Below are positions 35,319-44,565 of a stretch of 64,000 bases of DNA, piece by piece. The number at the start of each line of letters is the position of its first letter. The stretch's first letter is position 1. Below the pieces are notes generated by a model. The model saw nothing but the letters and a program-made list of their open reading frames with translations. It made no database searches and was not told where the DNA came from. The stretch spans positions 1 to 64,000 of the forward strand of contig CAZOWW010000011.1 of assembly GCA_964583765.1 (NCBI GenBank), written 5' to 3'. Position numbers and translations under genes: made by a program. This DNA comes from CAZOWW01 sp964583765 (GTDB lineage Bacteria > Actinomycetota > Actinomycetes > Actinomycetales > Kineosporiaceae).

Positions 35319-36677
35319 GTGCCGTCGCATCGCGCTGACACCCCACCGGGATGGGAGTCCCGTGGGGAAGGCTCCCCGGGTGGGGCCGTGCTCTCCTTCG
35401 ACGAGGCCCTGTTCGGCGTCCCCGGCCGTCCGTCCGCCCACCCGCGCGCCGATGCGGGCCAGCCCTCGACCCGCCGCGAGGCGCTCGCCCGGTCGCGGGC
35501 CGAGACCGGCGGCATCACCCGGGTTCATGCTCCTGGCCTCGCAAGCGGGCGTGCCACGGACCACGCGATCGGGCGGCCCGCGTTTCCCGAGACGCCGGCG
35601 CGTGGTGTTTCCCCCGTCCTGCCCAGTCGTCGGGAGCTGCGGGAACGGGAACGTCGCGGGTCGTCGGGATCCCGTCGCGGCTCCCTGCCGCCCCGGACCG
35701 CGTCGTCGGGCAGGGCGGCCACAGATCATCGCTGGTCGGAATCGGAGTTCTTCGACCCCCTGCCGTCGGGCACCGTGCCCCTGGCGCGTGTCCTGCCGCC
35801 CGAACTCCCGGGGCAGGCCTTCGTCCGTCCCCCCGCCGCGGGGAGATCGTCCGTGCCTGGATCCTTCCCGATCGGCGAGCCCGGCGGGACGACGCCCCGG
35901 CGCCGGTCGCAGACCTGGACCCAGGTCGCCCGCGGACGGGCGTCCAACCTGAGCGGCGCCCAGATCGGCATCGCCGGGGTGCTGGGGCTGGCCACCATCG
36001 CGGCCCCGCTGAGCGGGGCGATCGTGCTGTCGTCGCCGCGGACCGTGATCGGCGCGACCACCGAGGTCGTCGTGCCGCAGCCCGAGTTCCCGCAACGCAA
36101 GGCGGAGACCTCGGCCATCGACCTGCTCAGCGTGGTGCCGGCCGAGGAGTCCGACCCGTCCTCGGAGGTCCCGGCGGGGCTGCGCGCGCCCACCCTGGTC
36201 CTGGTCACGCGGGCCTCGAGGTCGAACGAGCGCCCGGTGCTGCCCGGGTGCGACGGCATCGTGCCGGTGACGGACGTCTCGAACGGCCAGTTGCCCTCCT
36301 CCGACCTGTGCACGCTGTGGGACCCGCGGCATCGGCTGCGGGCGGACGCGGCGGTGGCGTTCGCCAAACTGAACATCGCCTTCCGCCAGGAGTTCGGCGG
36401 GGACGACATGTGCCTGACCGATTCCTACCGGACGCTGAGCGTGCAGAAGACGCTCAAGTCGGAGAAGCCCGGGCTGGCGGCCACCCCCGGGACGAGCGAG
36501 CACGGCTGGGGCCTGGCCGTGGACATGTGCGACGGCGTGGAGACCGGCTCGGGGGCCCGCTACACCTGGCTGCGTCACAACGCCCCCGCCTACGGCTGGG
36601 ACAACCCGGCCTGGGCCAGGGCCGGTGGCAGTGGTCCGCACGAGCCCTGGCACTGGGAGTACGTCGCCGGGGAGTGA
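35319..36677 (+). CDS. membrane-anchored M15-family D-alanyl-D-alanine carboxypeptidase-like protein
   Basis: 452 residues from GTG 35319 (strong AGGAGG). A long basic, low-complexity cytosolic segment (1-205) precedes one membrane helix (IGIAGVLGLATIAAPLSGAIV, about 215-240), a linker and a VanY-type zinc domain. Metal ligands are in SEHGWGLAVDM (His and Asp) and PWHWEY (His) near the end; the substrate loop is DSYRTLSVQ. It probably trims peptidoglycan stem peptides outside the membrane. The 200-residue cytosolic part is unusual and might recruit it to a divisome or kinase. Confidence 0.85.
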   Translation: MPSHRADTPPGWESRGEGSPGGAVLSFDEALFGVPGRPSAHPRADAGQPSTRREALARSRAETGGITRVHAPGLASGRATDHAIGRPAFPETPARGVSPVLPSRRELRERERRGSSGSRRGSLPPRTASSGRAATDHRWSESEFFDPLPSGTVPLARVLPPELPGQAFVRPPAAGRSSVPGSFPIGEPGGTTPRRRSQTWTQVARGRASNLSGAQIGIAGVLGLATIAAPLSGAIVLSSPRTVIGATTEVVVPQPEFPQRKAETSAIDLLSVVPAEESDPSSEVPAGLRAPTLVLVTRASRSNERPVLPGCDGIVPVTDVSNGQLPSSDLCTLWDPRHRLRADAAVAFAKLNIAFRQEFGGDDMCLTDSYRTLSVQKTLKSEKPGLAATPGTSEHGWGLAVDMCDGVETGSGARYTWLRHNAPAYGWDNPAWARAGGSGPHEPWHWEYVAGE

Positions 36678-36711
36678 CCCACCCGCGACGCTGATCAAGC
36701 GCCGGAGTCCC

Positions 36712-37983
36712 CTACCTGAGCGAGAGCACGCCCAGTGCGGCGATGCAGATCGCGATGAGCCCGACCACCACGAGGTAGACCGCGGCGACGGCGGGCCGGG
36801 CCGCGTACTGGCCCATGAGCCTGCGGTCGCGGGCGATGCCGGACATGTAGATCAACAGTGGCAGCAGGAGCACCGCGTTGAGCACCTGTGTCCCCACCAG
36901 GAGCGGCACGAGCGAGACCCCGGGCAGGAGCACGAGCGAGACCCCGGTGACGGTGACGAAGGCGAAGGTGCCGTAGAAGAGCCGTGCCTCGCGAGGCGAG
37001 TCGTCCAGGGCCGCGGGGCGCCCCGCGATGTCACTGACCGCGTAGGCGGTGGACAACGGCAGGATCGAGGCGGCCAGCAGTGCCGCGCCGATCAGACCGG
37101 CCGCGAACAGTTCGGCGGCCAGATGGCCGGCCAGGGGGGCGAGGGCATCGGCCGCGTCGGAGGCGTCGTTGATCTTCACTCCGCGCACGTGCAGGGTCGC
37201 TGCGCAGGCCACGACCACGAAGAGGCCGATGACCCCGGTGAGCACGGCCCCGACCACGACATCGATGCGCAGCAGACCCAGCTCGCGGGGGGTCAGGCGC
37301 TTGTCCACGGCGTAGGACTGGATGAAGGCGAGGCCCCAGGGGGCGAGGGTGGTGCCCAGGGTCGCGGTGCAGATCAGGATCTCGTCCCGCGAACGTGGCA
37401 TCGAGGGCACGACGAGCCCGTGCGCCGCGGCTCCCCAGTCGGGATGGGCGAGCACACCGGCCGCGATGTAGGCGATGAACACCGCGGACAGGGTCAACAG
37501 CACGCGCTCGACGCCGCGGAACCCGCCACGCAGCACCAGTCCCGAGACCAGGGCCGCGGCCAGCGGCACCGAGACGTACGGGCTGACGTGGAAGATCTGG
37601 CAACCGGCGGCGATCCCGGCGAACTCCGCGGTGGTGGTGCCCACATTGGCCAGGACGAGGGCGGTGATGGACAGCACCCCGGCCCGGGCGCCGTAGCGCT
37701 GGCGGATCAGGCCGGCCAGACCCTGTCCGGTGACCACGCCGATGCGGGCGCCGAGGTCCTGGAAGAGGATCAACGCGAGGGTGGACACCCCGAGCACCCA
37801 CAGCAGCCGGTAGCCGTACTGGCTGCCCAGGACCGAGTAGGTGGTGATGCCGGCCGGGTCGTCGTCGGAGAGGCCGGCGATCAATCCCGGCCCGACCACG
37901 GCCGCCAGGGCCATCGCGAACGTGCGTCGTCCGGGGCGTCGTCCGGAGGTCCGCTCGGGCCGGCCGGTGGTCGCGGCGATCAC
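36712..37983 (-). CDS. atypical NRAMP-family divalent metal transporter
   Basis: 423 residues. GTG 37983 overlaps the upstream stop as GTGA; GTG 38010 is an alternative. About eleven helices follow the LeuT/NRAMP pattern. In helix 1 the canonical DPGN is DPAG (residues 42-45), and in helix 6 the MPH metal site is replaced by LAPWGLAF near residue 213. Both classical Asn and Met ligands are therefore absent, although the Asp is kept. Such NRAMP-related proteins may carry Mg2+ or another hard cation. The partner is a PRC/MgtE-N/CBS protein in the same operon. Confidence 0.85.
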   Translation of the reverse strand: MIAATTGRPERTSGRRPGRRTFAMALAAVVGPGLIAGLSDDDPAGITTYSVLGSQYGYRLLWVLGVSTLALILFQDLGARIGVVTGQGLAGLIRQRYGARAGVLSITALVLANVGTTTAEFAGIAAGCQIFHVSPYVSVPLAAALVSGLVLRGGFRGVERVLLTLSAVFIAYIAAGVLAHPDWGAAAHGLVVPSMPRSRDEILICTATLGTTLAPWGLAFIQSYAVDKRLTPRELGLLRIDVVVGAVLTGVIGLFVVVACAATLHVRGVKINDASDAADALAPLAGHLAAELFAAGLIGAALLAASILPLSTAYAVSDIAGRPAALDDSPREARLFYGTFAFVTVTGVSLVLLPGVSLVPLLVGTQVLNAVLLLPLLIYMSGIARDRRLMGQYAARPAVAAVYLVVVGLIAICIAALGVLSLR

Positions 37984-39380
37984 GACCCGGCTCCCGTGCG
38001 CCGCTGCCACGGCCAGCGGCGGTCGCCGTCGGCGATGAGCGCGTCGATCACGTCGTCCGCCAGGATCCGCCCGAGCGGTCGCTGCTCGGCGTCGACGACC
38101 AGCAGGGAGGAGCGGCGGTTGTCGACGATGCGGTCGACGATCTCGGCGAGCTCGGCGTCGGGGGAGACGGTGACCGGCCAGGGAGGACCGGTGAGGGACT
38201 CCAGGCGGGCGAGCGGATCCGCCCCGAGCAGTTCGAAGACGCTCACGTCGTCCACGAGGCGACCGTCGTCGTCGACGACGACGATCCCGGTGGGTTCCTC
38301 GGCCCCGGCCCGCCGGGAACGCAGGGCTCCCACCGCGTCCGCCACGGTGCTCAGCGGCGACATGCGCACGAGCCCCGCGGTCATCACGCCACCGGCGGTC
38401 TCCTCGTCGTAGGCGAGGAGTGCCCGCAGGGTCTCGCCCTGGCCCCCGCTCATCGCGGCCAGGAGGGCGTCCCGCTCCTCCTCGGGCAGTTCGCGGAGCG
38501 CCTCGGCCGCCTCGTCCGGTTCCATGGAGGCCACCAGTGCGGCGGCCTTCTCCACGGGGGCGTCCCGCAACAGGTCGTCCAGGTCCTGCGGGTCCATCTC
38601 CTCCAGGGCGTCCGCGGCGGTCTCCGGTTCGAGGACGTCGAGGAGCTCGCGCCGCTCGGTGCGTCCGAGGTCCTCCAGGAGGTCGGCCAGGTCGGCGGGG
38701 CGGAGCCGTCGCAGCGCCTCGTGCGGGCGCTGCAGGCGCACCGGTTGCCCGGGGACGCCGAAGGGCTGCACGCCCGACCAGTCGAGCACCTGCCCCGGGC
38801 TCGGCCGCCGGCCGCGGGCACCCGGAAGGGCACGGCGCAGGAGCGAGACGATGGACACGTCCACCCCGACCACCCGCCAGGATCCGGCGAGCTGCGTCAG
38901 GTAGAGGTCCGAGGCGCGCACCACCCGCACCCCGTGCACGTCGACGAGCTGGTGGTCGATCACGTCGGCGACCAACTGCAGCTCCCCGTCCCGGCGGATG
39001 ACGTCCCGCAGGTCGAAGCGGGTGCTCAGCAGACGCACCTCGTCGTGGTCGATCGCGGCGAGGTCGTGGGCGTGCACCCAGGCACGCCGCGCACCCACGC
39101 GCACGATCAGGCCGGTGACCGGGGAGTACCCCGCGTCCCAGCGCACCACGACGTCGGCGACCCGGCCGACCTCGTTGCCCTCCTGGTCACGGACGGGACG
39201 TCGGACCAGTCCGGCCACCGAGACGAGGGCGTCGGCCACCTCGCGGCGGACCAACATCCGGGAGGAGGCACCGGAGTAGTGCGGGCGGCGACTGCAGCGG
39301 GAAGTCGCGGGAGTCGTGGTGGGGGGGTTCGGGTCGGTTCCGGGCAGGGTGTTCCGGGGCGTCAGGGTGGGGGTCTGCAT
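37980..39380 (-). CDS. PRC-barrel / MgtE-N / CBS regulatory protein
   Basis: 466 residues from ATG 39380 with GGAG seven bases upstream. After a Thr/Pro-rich start, two PRC-like barrels (about 45-190; GLVRRPVRDQEGNEVGRVADVVV) are followed by the MgtE intracellular N domain (about 225-330; helical repeats such as RRLRPADLADLLEDLG and LEPETAADALEEMD). A CBS pair completes it (about 335-455). It is the cytosolic magnesium-gating half of MgtE without the MgtE membrane part. Its 4-nt overlap with the NRAMP-like gene suggests it gates that channel in response to Mg2+ or nucleotide. Confidence 0.88.
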   Translation of the reverse strand: MQTPTLTPRNTLPGTDPNPPTTTPATSRCSRRPHYSGASSRMLVRREVADALVSVAGLVRRPVRDQEGNEVGRVADVVVRWDAGYSPVTGLIVRVGARRAWVHAHDLAAIDHDEVRLLSTRFDLRDVIRRDGELQLVADVIDHQLVDVHGVRVVRASDLYLTQLAGSWRVVGVDVSIVSLLRRALPGARGRRPSPGQVLDWSGVQPFGVPGQPVRLQRPHEALRRLRPADLADLLEDLGRTERRELLDVLEPETAADALEEMDPQDLDDLLRDAPVEKAAALVASMEPDEAAEALRELPEEERDALLAAMSGGQGETLRALLAYDEETAGGVMTAGLVRMSPLSTVADAVGALRSRRAGAEEPTGIVVVDDDGRLVDDVSVFELLGADPLARLESLTGPPWPVTVSPDAELAEIVDRIVDNRRSSLLVVDAEQRPLGRILADDVIDALIADGDRRWPWQRRTGAGS

Positions 39381-39607
39381 GGCGACACTCCGATACCGGT
39401 CGGCAGGCGACGGTGGGCGCGGCCGGGGAACACCGCGCGGGGAGATCGGCGCGCATCGTCGCGGGCCGCGTGCGAGGGCGAGGTCCCGTTCGCAGCCCGG
39501 AACCGCTCGAGTCAGCAGGACCCGAGGGCCGCTGCGGGAGCGGGGCTGCGGAGAACACCGGGTCGGGAGGCAGGCCACCGGGCAGGGCGACACCTCGACC
39601 GATCGGT
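39381..39607. promoter_or_regulatory. leader between arsR and the metal-transport genes, with 12-bp palindrome
   Basis: The perfect palindrome GACCGATCGGTC (39597-39608) overlaps the arsR stop. It lies upstream of the PRC/MgtE-N and NRAMP-like genes and could be an operator. No M-box or yybP-type riboswitch core was recognised in the remaining leader. Confidence 0.35.
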
Positions 39608-40063
39608 CTAGGCGCGCTGCTCGGAGCGTGGACGGGAATGCCCCCGACCCGGGAGCAATCGTCTTCGGACACCCGAGCTGGCGCTCGAGTGCACCGGGGT
39701 GTCCGTTCCGTCGCCGGCGGTCCATGCGGACCGTGCCTGCTCGTCGCGCACCTGATCGGCGGCGTGGTCGACGACATCGGCGACGATGCGGCCGATGTGT
39801 TCGTCGCACGCGTGGTAGTAGGCGAAGGACGCCTCGCGCCGGACCTGCACCAGGCCGGCGGCCCGGAGCTTGGTCAGATGCTGGCTGACTGCGGGCGGGT
39901 TCGCACCGACCAGTTCGGCGAGCGCATTGACGCTGGTCTCCTGCTGCATGAGCACCCAGAGGATCTTCAAGCGGGTGTCGTCCGCGAGGCCGCGCAGGAC
40001 ATCGGCGGCGGCCTGCGCCGTCGCGTCGTCCAGCGTCAGGACGGCCTGCGGACCTGCATGCAT
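39608..40063 (-). CDS. ArsR/SmtB-family metal-sensing repressor with an alpha-5 site
   Basis: 151 residues from ATG 40063. The winged helix is ADDTRLKILWVLMQ, then the recognition helix NPPAVSQHLTKLRAAGLV. The C-terminal helix has Asp87-x-His89-x10-His100-x2-Asp103, the same spacing as the alpha-5 metal site of SmtB, CzrA and NmtR, so a Zn, Co or Ni sensor is likely. A Ser/Arg-rich tail follows. The gene precedes the NRAMP-like module on the same strand, the obvious regulatory target besides itself. Confidence 0.9.
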   Translation of the reverse strand: MHAGPQAVLTLDDATAQAAADVLRGLADDTRLKILWVLMQQETSVNALAELVGANPPAVSQHLTKLRAAGLVQVRREASFAYYHACDEHIGRIVADVVDHAADQVRDEQARSAWTAGDGTDTPVHSSASSGVRRRLLPGRGHSRPRSEQRA

Positions 40064-40079
40064 GCGCAGATCGTTGCAT
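40058..40079. promoter_or_regulatory. weak inverted repeat at the arsR start
   Basis: ATGCAT and TTGCAT arms (one mismatch, 10-base spacer) flank the arsR start codon. A repressor site here would fit autoregulation, but the arms are short. Confidence 0.25.
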
Positions 40080-40110
40080 CCGGTGGCGGGCGGGTCAAAC
40101 CCAGGCGTGT

Positions 40111-40205
40111 CCGGGACAGCTCGGGTCCGGTGTCCCCGGGACAACTCGTCCCCGGGACTGCTCGGGTGCGGGACAACTCGTCTGCGGGACTGCTCGGGTG
40201 CGGGG
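40111..40205. repeat. short tandem repeat cluster (CGGGAC..CTCG units)
   Basis: About five degenerate units of roughly 17-18 bp, alternating CGGGACAACTCGT and CGGGACTGCTCGGGTG. They fill most of the gap 40064-40239 between arsR and the membrane glycosyltransferase. Confidence 0.75.
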
Positions 40206-40239
40206 CGCGGAGTGCTCCGGGGAATCGTGAGCGGGACCG

Positions 40240-42036
40240 TCAGTTGCCGAGCGGGTTGTTCACGACGGGATCGGACACCTCGTGCGGCGTGAGCCCGGGC
40301 ATGATGTCGATGAAGAGGACGAGCTGGCCGAAGCGGCGCGCCGCGAAGGTGTGGCCGCCCGCCGTCAGCCAGGCGCCGTAGGCGCGGGCCTCGGGGCCGG
40401 AACGCGCCGCGAGCGCCCAGACACCCGGACTCGTGGAACGCGCCTGATCCTGGACGAACTGGTTGGTGAGCGTCTGCCGCACGCTCAGGTGACCGCCCGC
40501 GGCCAGGTCCAGTGGCTCGACCATCCAGTAGTCGCCACTGACCTGGGTCACCCCGGAGTCCACGGCCGTACGGGCCGCCCGTTCCGCGGAGGTCTCCAGA
40601 TCGGGCCGGTCGCCCCGGACCCGCACCTCACCGATCACCCAGCGCGGGGTGGTGGCCAGCACCGCGAGCACGGTTGCCGCGGCGAGGAACTGCCAGAGGA
40701 ATCCGAGGACACCGGGCCGCCGCGGGCGCCGAGGCGACGGACCGGCCGATGATGACGGGTCGACCGATGGTGCCGGGCCGGGCGACGGCGCCTCGGCGGG
40801 TCGTTCCGCCGGGGTCGCCCGGAGCGATCCGGGCGGCAGGAAGAGGGCGACGAGGGCCAGTGGCACCAGGGGGACGAGGTAGCGGGGCTCCACGGCGATC
40901 GCCGGCAGGGGCATGACGACGGAGAGCGGGACCATCAGGAAGACCAGCAGCAGCAGGTCCTCGGGACGCCGTTCCTCCAGGTCGCCCCGCAGCGTCGCGA
41001 GCAGTCCCCGCCACCGACACCCGGCGAACACCAGGGCGGCGGTGAGGAACGGCAGGACCAGTGCCCAGCTGGGCACTCCCGGGATCAGGGTGGTGCCGAC
41101 CGCGCTGTCCCAGCCGCCCGTGGGCGCCGACTCCAGGCCGAGCGCCTGGGGAAGGTCGTGCCCGACCAGGGCCACCAGGCGCGAGGAGGGGGAGCGGTCG
41201 CCGTGGCCGTTGAGGTCCGGCAGGAAACTGACCCCCGCGGAGGACACCGCGTACTCCAGGGGCAGCGCGCCCAGGGCGGCACCGGCACAGGCCGCCACGG
41301 CCGCCGAACTGGAGCGCCACCAGCTCGGCAGGTTCCACAGCGCCACCGGGATCAGGACGAGGACCGTGGTCATGGACTGCCACATGCCGACGGTCGCGCA
41401 CAACCCCACGAGGAAGGCGCGGAGCCACTCCCGGCGCATGGGCCGCAGGCACAGGTCCACCGCGAGGAGGGCGATCACCTGCGCGGACAGGTGTGCGCCC
41501 CGGGGCCAGACCGAGTAGAGCAGGGACGCGCTGGAGCCGATCGCGTAGGTGAACCCGGCCAGCACCGCGCGGGTCGGGGTCGTGATCCGGGTGACCACCG
41601 TCATGACCAGCCAGCAGGCCAGTGCGGAGAGCAGGATGCCGGTGAGGCGAAGGGTGTAGCGGTTCTCCCCGAGACCGGCGGTGAAGGCGGCGGTGAGGTA
41701 CTGCTCGCCTGCGCCGGTGTGCTGCTGGCCGGCGAGGAAGGCGAACTGCTCCCCGTGGCGGATGTGCCGGGCCATGAGGCCGGTGACGGCCGAGGTCGCG
41801 TCGTAGGGGGCGAACCGGGTGGCCACCAGGGCCAGCCGCAGCACGACACAGGTGGCGACGGCGGCGGCTGCCCAGGGCCAGGGCACCCGGGGGCGGCGTG
41901 ACGTCGGTGCCCGGCGGCCGGGAGAGCGGGGCGAGGCCGTGTGTTCCGGGGTGAAATCCGCGCGTGCCACGAGGGCCTGCCGGTCCAGGTGGTTGTTGCC
42001 GGCGGCTGGGGCCACAGCGGTCGGCCGAGAGGTCAC
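40240..42036 (-). CDS. GT-C-type membrane glycosyltransferase-like protein (mannosyltransferase-like)
   Basis: 598 residues from GTG 42036. A basic cytosolic start precedes about ten membrane helices and a short exported C-terminal domain (about 470-598). The first loop YDATSAVTGLMARHI and the distribution of helices resemble GT39/ArnT-like GT-C enzymes, which use polyprenyl-phosphate sugars. No exact family could be fixed. A Pro/Ala/Ser-rich cytosolic loop occurs near residue 415. It is probably involved in cell-wall or lipoglycan assembly. Confidence 0.65.
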   Translation of the reverse strand: MTSRPTAVAPAAGNNHLDRQALVARADFTPEHTASPRSPGRRAPTSRRPRVPWPWAAAAVATCVVLRLALVATRFAPYDATSAVTGLMARHIRHGEQFAFLAGQQHTGAGEQYLTAAFTAGLGENRYTLRLTGILLSALACWLVMTVVTRITTPTRAVLAGFTYAIGSSASLLYSVWPRGAHLSAQVIALLAVDLCLRPMRREWLRAFLVGLCATVGMWQSMTTVLVLIPVALWNLPSWWRSSSAAVAACAGAALGALPLEYAVSSAGVSFLPDLNGHGDRSPSSRLVALVGHDLPQALGLESAPTGGWDSAVGTTLIPGVPSWALVLPFLTAALVFAGCRWRGLLATLRGDLEERRPEDLLLLVFLMVPLSVVMPLPAIAVEPRYLVPLVPLALVALFLPPGSLRATPAERPAEAPSPGPAPSVDPSSSAGPSPRRPRRPGVLGFLWQFLAAATVLAVLATTPRWVIGEVRVRGDRPDLETSAERAARTAVDSGVTQVSGDYWMVEPLDLAAGGHLSVRQTLTNQFVQDQARSTSPGVWALAARSGPEARAYGAWLTAGGHTFAARRFGQLVLFIDIMPGLTPHEVSDPVVNNPLGN

Positions 42037-42150
42037 GATTTGGTATCGCGTCGGATCACGGGTAGAGCGTAGAGCGAGAGTGCGGTTGCAGTCCGGTACT
42101 TGGGCAGGAATCCACGCCGATGGTGCAGTGTCGGGAACCGGATTGGCCCC

Positions 42151-42840
42151 TCAGAGGCGTAGGCCGGAGTCCAGCAGGCGCCAGACCCCCTCGACCACGG
42201 CGTCCGTGTCCGCGTCCGGGTCCAGCAACCATTGCACGGACGTCGCGACCCAGGCCCCCAGGATCGCCCCGCACAGGGTCATGACCTGCGGATCAGAGGC
42301 CGAGCGGCCGGTGCGCTCGGCCACGGCGGTGCTCAACACGCGCATGCTGCCGATCACGTCGTCCAGGACGGCCGCACGGAGTTCGGGCGTGGACAGGTAG
42401 AGCTGCCCCCGGGCGCGCAGCGTGGCGAGTTCGTCGGGGGCCAGATCCGCGAACACCGAGCCCAGGGCATTCCGGAACGCCTGAAGAATGTCTATTTCGG
42501 GTGGTTGGGCATGAAATGAGGCAAGGAATACGGAATCAAGGTCGTCGGCCAGGACGACTGCGACCTTGGTGGGGAAGTAGCGGAAGAAGGTGCTCGGCGA
42601 GACGTCGGCCGCCTCCGCGATCTGCTCCACGGTGGTCGCGTCGAATCCCTGGTCCAGGAACAGGCGCAGTGCGTGCCGCTGGATCTCGTAGCGGGTCCTG
42701 GCCTTCTTGCGTTCGCGCAGGCCCGGCTTCCGCTCCGGGGGGGTGGGTTCGCGCTCCGGTGAGGCGGCTTCGCCCTCCGGCGGGACGGGATCGCCCTCCC
42801 GAGGATCGGAGAGCAGGGGGCGGGGGTCGTGCTGGGGCAT
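42151..42840 (-). CDS. TetR-family regulator of the adjacent MFS exporter
   Basis: 229 residues. A 40-residue low-complexity start with PPER/SPER repeats precedes the TetR HTH (ALRLFLDQGFDATTVEQIAEAADVSPSTFFRYFPTK, split around residues 57-92). The C-terminal domain (about 100-225) is of the type linked to multidrug efflux (AcrR-like). It is encoded 34 bp after the exporter on the same strand, so the two are co-transcribed and probably controlled through the operator at 44566-44592. Confidence 0.9.
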   Translation of the reverse strand: MPQHDPRPLLSDPREGDPVPPEGEAASPEREPTPPERKPGLRERKKARTRYEIQRHALRLFLDQGFDATTVEQIAEAADVSPSTFFRYFPTKVAVVLADDLDSVFLASFHAQPPEIDILQAFRNALGSVFADLAPDELATLRARGQLYLSTPELRAAVLDDVIGSMRVLSTAVAERTGRSASDPQVMTLCGAILGAWVATSVQWLLDPDADTDAVVEGVWRLLDSGLRL

Positions 42841-42874
42841 GACGTCATTCTCGCCCGAACCCGAGGTCCTGAGG

Positions 42875-44494
42875 TCACCGTGGGGGCGCCGGGTGGGCGC
42901 GCCGGGGGACGAACGCCGCCGCGAGCCCGGCGCAGACCACGGCCAGGGCGGCGGAGGTGAGCAGCATCGAGTCCAGACCGTGCACGAACGCGGTGCGCAC
43001 GGCCGCGGCGAGGTCGGCCGACCCCTCCCGCCGGGCCAGGGCCATCCCCGCGGTCACGTTCTCGCGGGCGGCGGTGAGCTGCGCGGCGGTGACCCGGGTC
43101 GCCGTGGCACCGGTCAACTGCAGATGGGCGCGGTATCCGGCATCGAGTACCGACCCGAGGACGGCGGCTCCCAGGGAACCGCCGACCATGCGCAGGGCCT
43201 GCACCAGGGCCGAGCCCACCCCGGCACTCTCCTCGGGCAGCGGGCCGAGCGCGGCGTCCATCGCGGTGGGCAGGGCCAGGCCGATGCCCAGGCCGCAGCC
43301 GGTGATCCAGAACGTGGTGGCCCATCCCGCACTCTGGGCGGTCGTGGTGCTGCCGGCCCCGAGCGAGGCGGCGAGGACGAGCAGGCCCAGGCCCATCCCC
43401 CGGTGGGGGCCGAGTGACCGGGCCAGGCGGTCGGCCAGCGGGGCCCCGACGAGCATCCCCGCGATCACCGGGAGCAGGCGGATGCCGGTGCCCTGCGGGT
43501 CCTGCCCGGTCACCGCCTGGAAGTACAGCGGCATGCCGAAGAGCAGCCCGAACATGACGAAGGAGACCACGGTGGACATGGCCGCACCCCAACTGAAGCC
43601 GCGGACCGCGAACCAGGCCAGGTCGATCAGCGGGTCCCCGGAGCGGCGTTGGAGCACCACGAAGGCGGCGAGGACCAGCACGCCGGTGATGACGAAGGTC
43701 TGGGAGCGCGGGTCCGTCCACCCGTTCTGGCCGATCTCGGTCACGCCGTACGTGAACAGGGTCAACCCCACGCTGGACGTCGCCAGCCCGGGCAGGTCGA
43801 AGCGACGCCGGTCCTTGGCCTGCGACTCGGGCAGGAACAGGGCGATCGCGAGGATCCCGGCCAGCACCATCGGCACGTTCATCAGGAACACCCACCCCCA
43901 CCAGACGTGGGTGAGCAGCCAACCGCCCAGGATCGGTCCGACCGGGTAGCCGAGCATGCTCGTGGCCATGATCGTGGCGATGGCCTTGGGGCGTTCCTCC
44001 TCGGGGAAGAGAGCCGGCAGCGCGCCCAGGCAGACGGGCATGATCACCGCTCCGCCGACCCCGAGCACGATCCGGGCCGCGATGAACGCCCCGGCGGAGC
44101 CGGCGGTGGCGCAGAGGACCGAACCGGCGCCGAAGACCGCCAGAGCACCCAGCAGGGTGCGTCGACGGCCGAACCGGTCGCCGACGAGTCCTCCGGGAAT
44201 CATCAGCGCGGCGAAGGCCAAGGTGTACGAGATCATGAACCACAGGAGTTGATCGGTGGACGCGTGCAGCCGGACGCCCAGGGTGGGCAGGGCGACGCTG
44301 AGCACGGTGCTGTCCAGGCCGATCGCCAGGACCGCCGGCACCAGGGAGAACAGCGCCCACCACCGGCGCGGATGCCCGGTGCTCTGCGGCTGCCCGGTGC
44401 TCTGCGGGAGTCTCCCGGTGCCCGGGTCCTGCGGGGGGCGGCCGGGGCCGGGGTGGTCGGGTGCAGGGCGGTCGGCTGCGGGTACTTCGGTCAT
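42875..44494 (-). CDS. DHA2-family MFS drug exporter (14 helices)
   Basis: 539 residues from ATG 44494 with GAGGGG five bases upstream. After a Pro/Gly-rich start come fourteen hydrophobic helices. Motif A is GGLVGDRFGRRR near residue 100 and motif C GYPVGPILGGWL near 180, both hallmarks of proton-driven antiporters such as QacA/EmrB. Expected to export cationic or amphiphilic drugs from the cytosol. First gene of the operon with TetR. Confidence 0.92.
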   Translation of the reverse strand: MTEVPAADRPAPDHPGPGRPPQDPGTGRLPQSTGQPQSTGHPRRWWALFSLVPAVLAIGLDSTVLSVALPTLGVRLHASTDQLLWFMISYTLAFAALMIPGGLVGDRFGRRRTLLGALAVFGAGSVLCATAGSAGAFIAARIVLGVGGAVIMPVCLGALPALFPEEERPKAIATIMATSMLGYPVGPILGGWLLTHVWWGWVFLMNVPMVLAGILAIALFLPESQAKDRRRFDLPGLATSSVGLTLFTYGVTEIGQNGWTDPRSQTFVITGVLVLAAFVVLQRRSGDPLIDLAWFAVRGFSWGAAMSTVVSFVMFGLLFGMPLYFQAVTGQDPQGTGIRLLPVIAGMLVGAPLADRLARSLGPHRGMGLGLLVLAASLGAGSTTTAQSAGWATTFWITGCGLGIGLALPTAMDAALGPLPEESAGVGSALVQALRMVGGSLGAAVLGSVLDAGYRAHLQLTGATATRVTAAQLTAARENVTAGMALARREGSADLAAAVRTAFVHGLDSMLLTSAALAVVCAGLAAAFVPRRAHPAPPR

Positions 44495-44565
44495 GGGATC
44501 CCCTCGCCATCTCGCTCGGCCGACGAGCGTGGTGCGGCCAACCGCAGGAGGTGCGGTCGGCGCTG

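Noticed and set aside
39381..39607. M-box or yybP-ykoY riboswitch in the leader of the MgtE-N/NRAMP genes
   Set aside because: No GGTGAGGCTCC-type or other conserved core was found on the coding strand.
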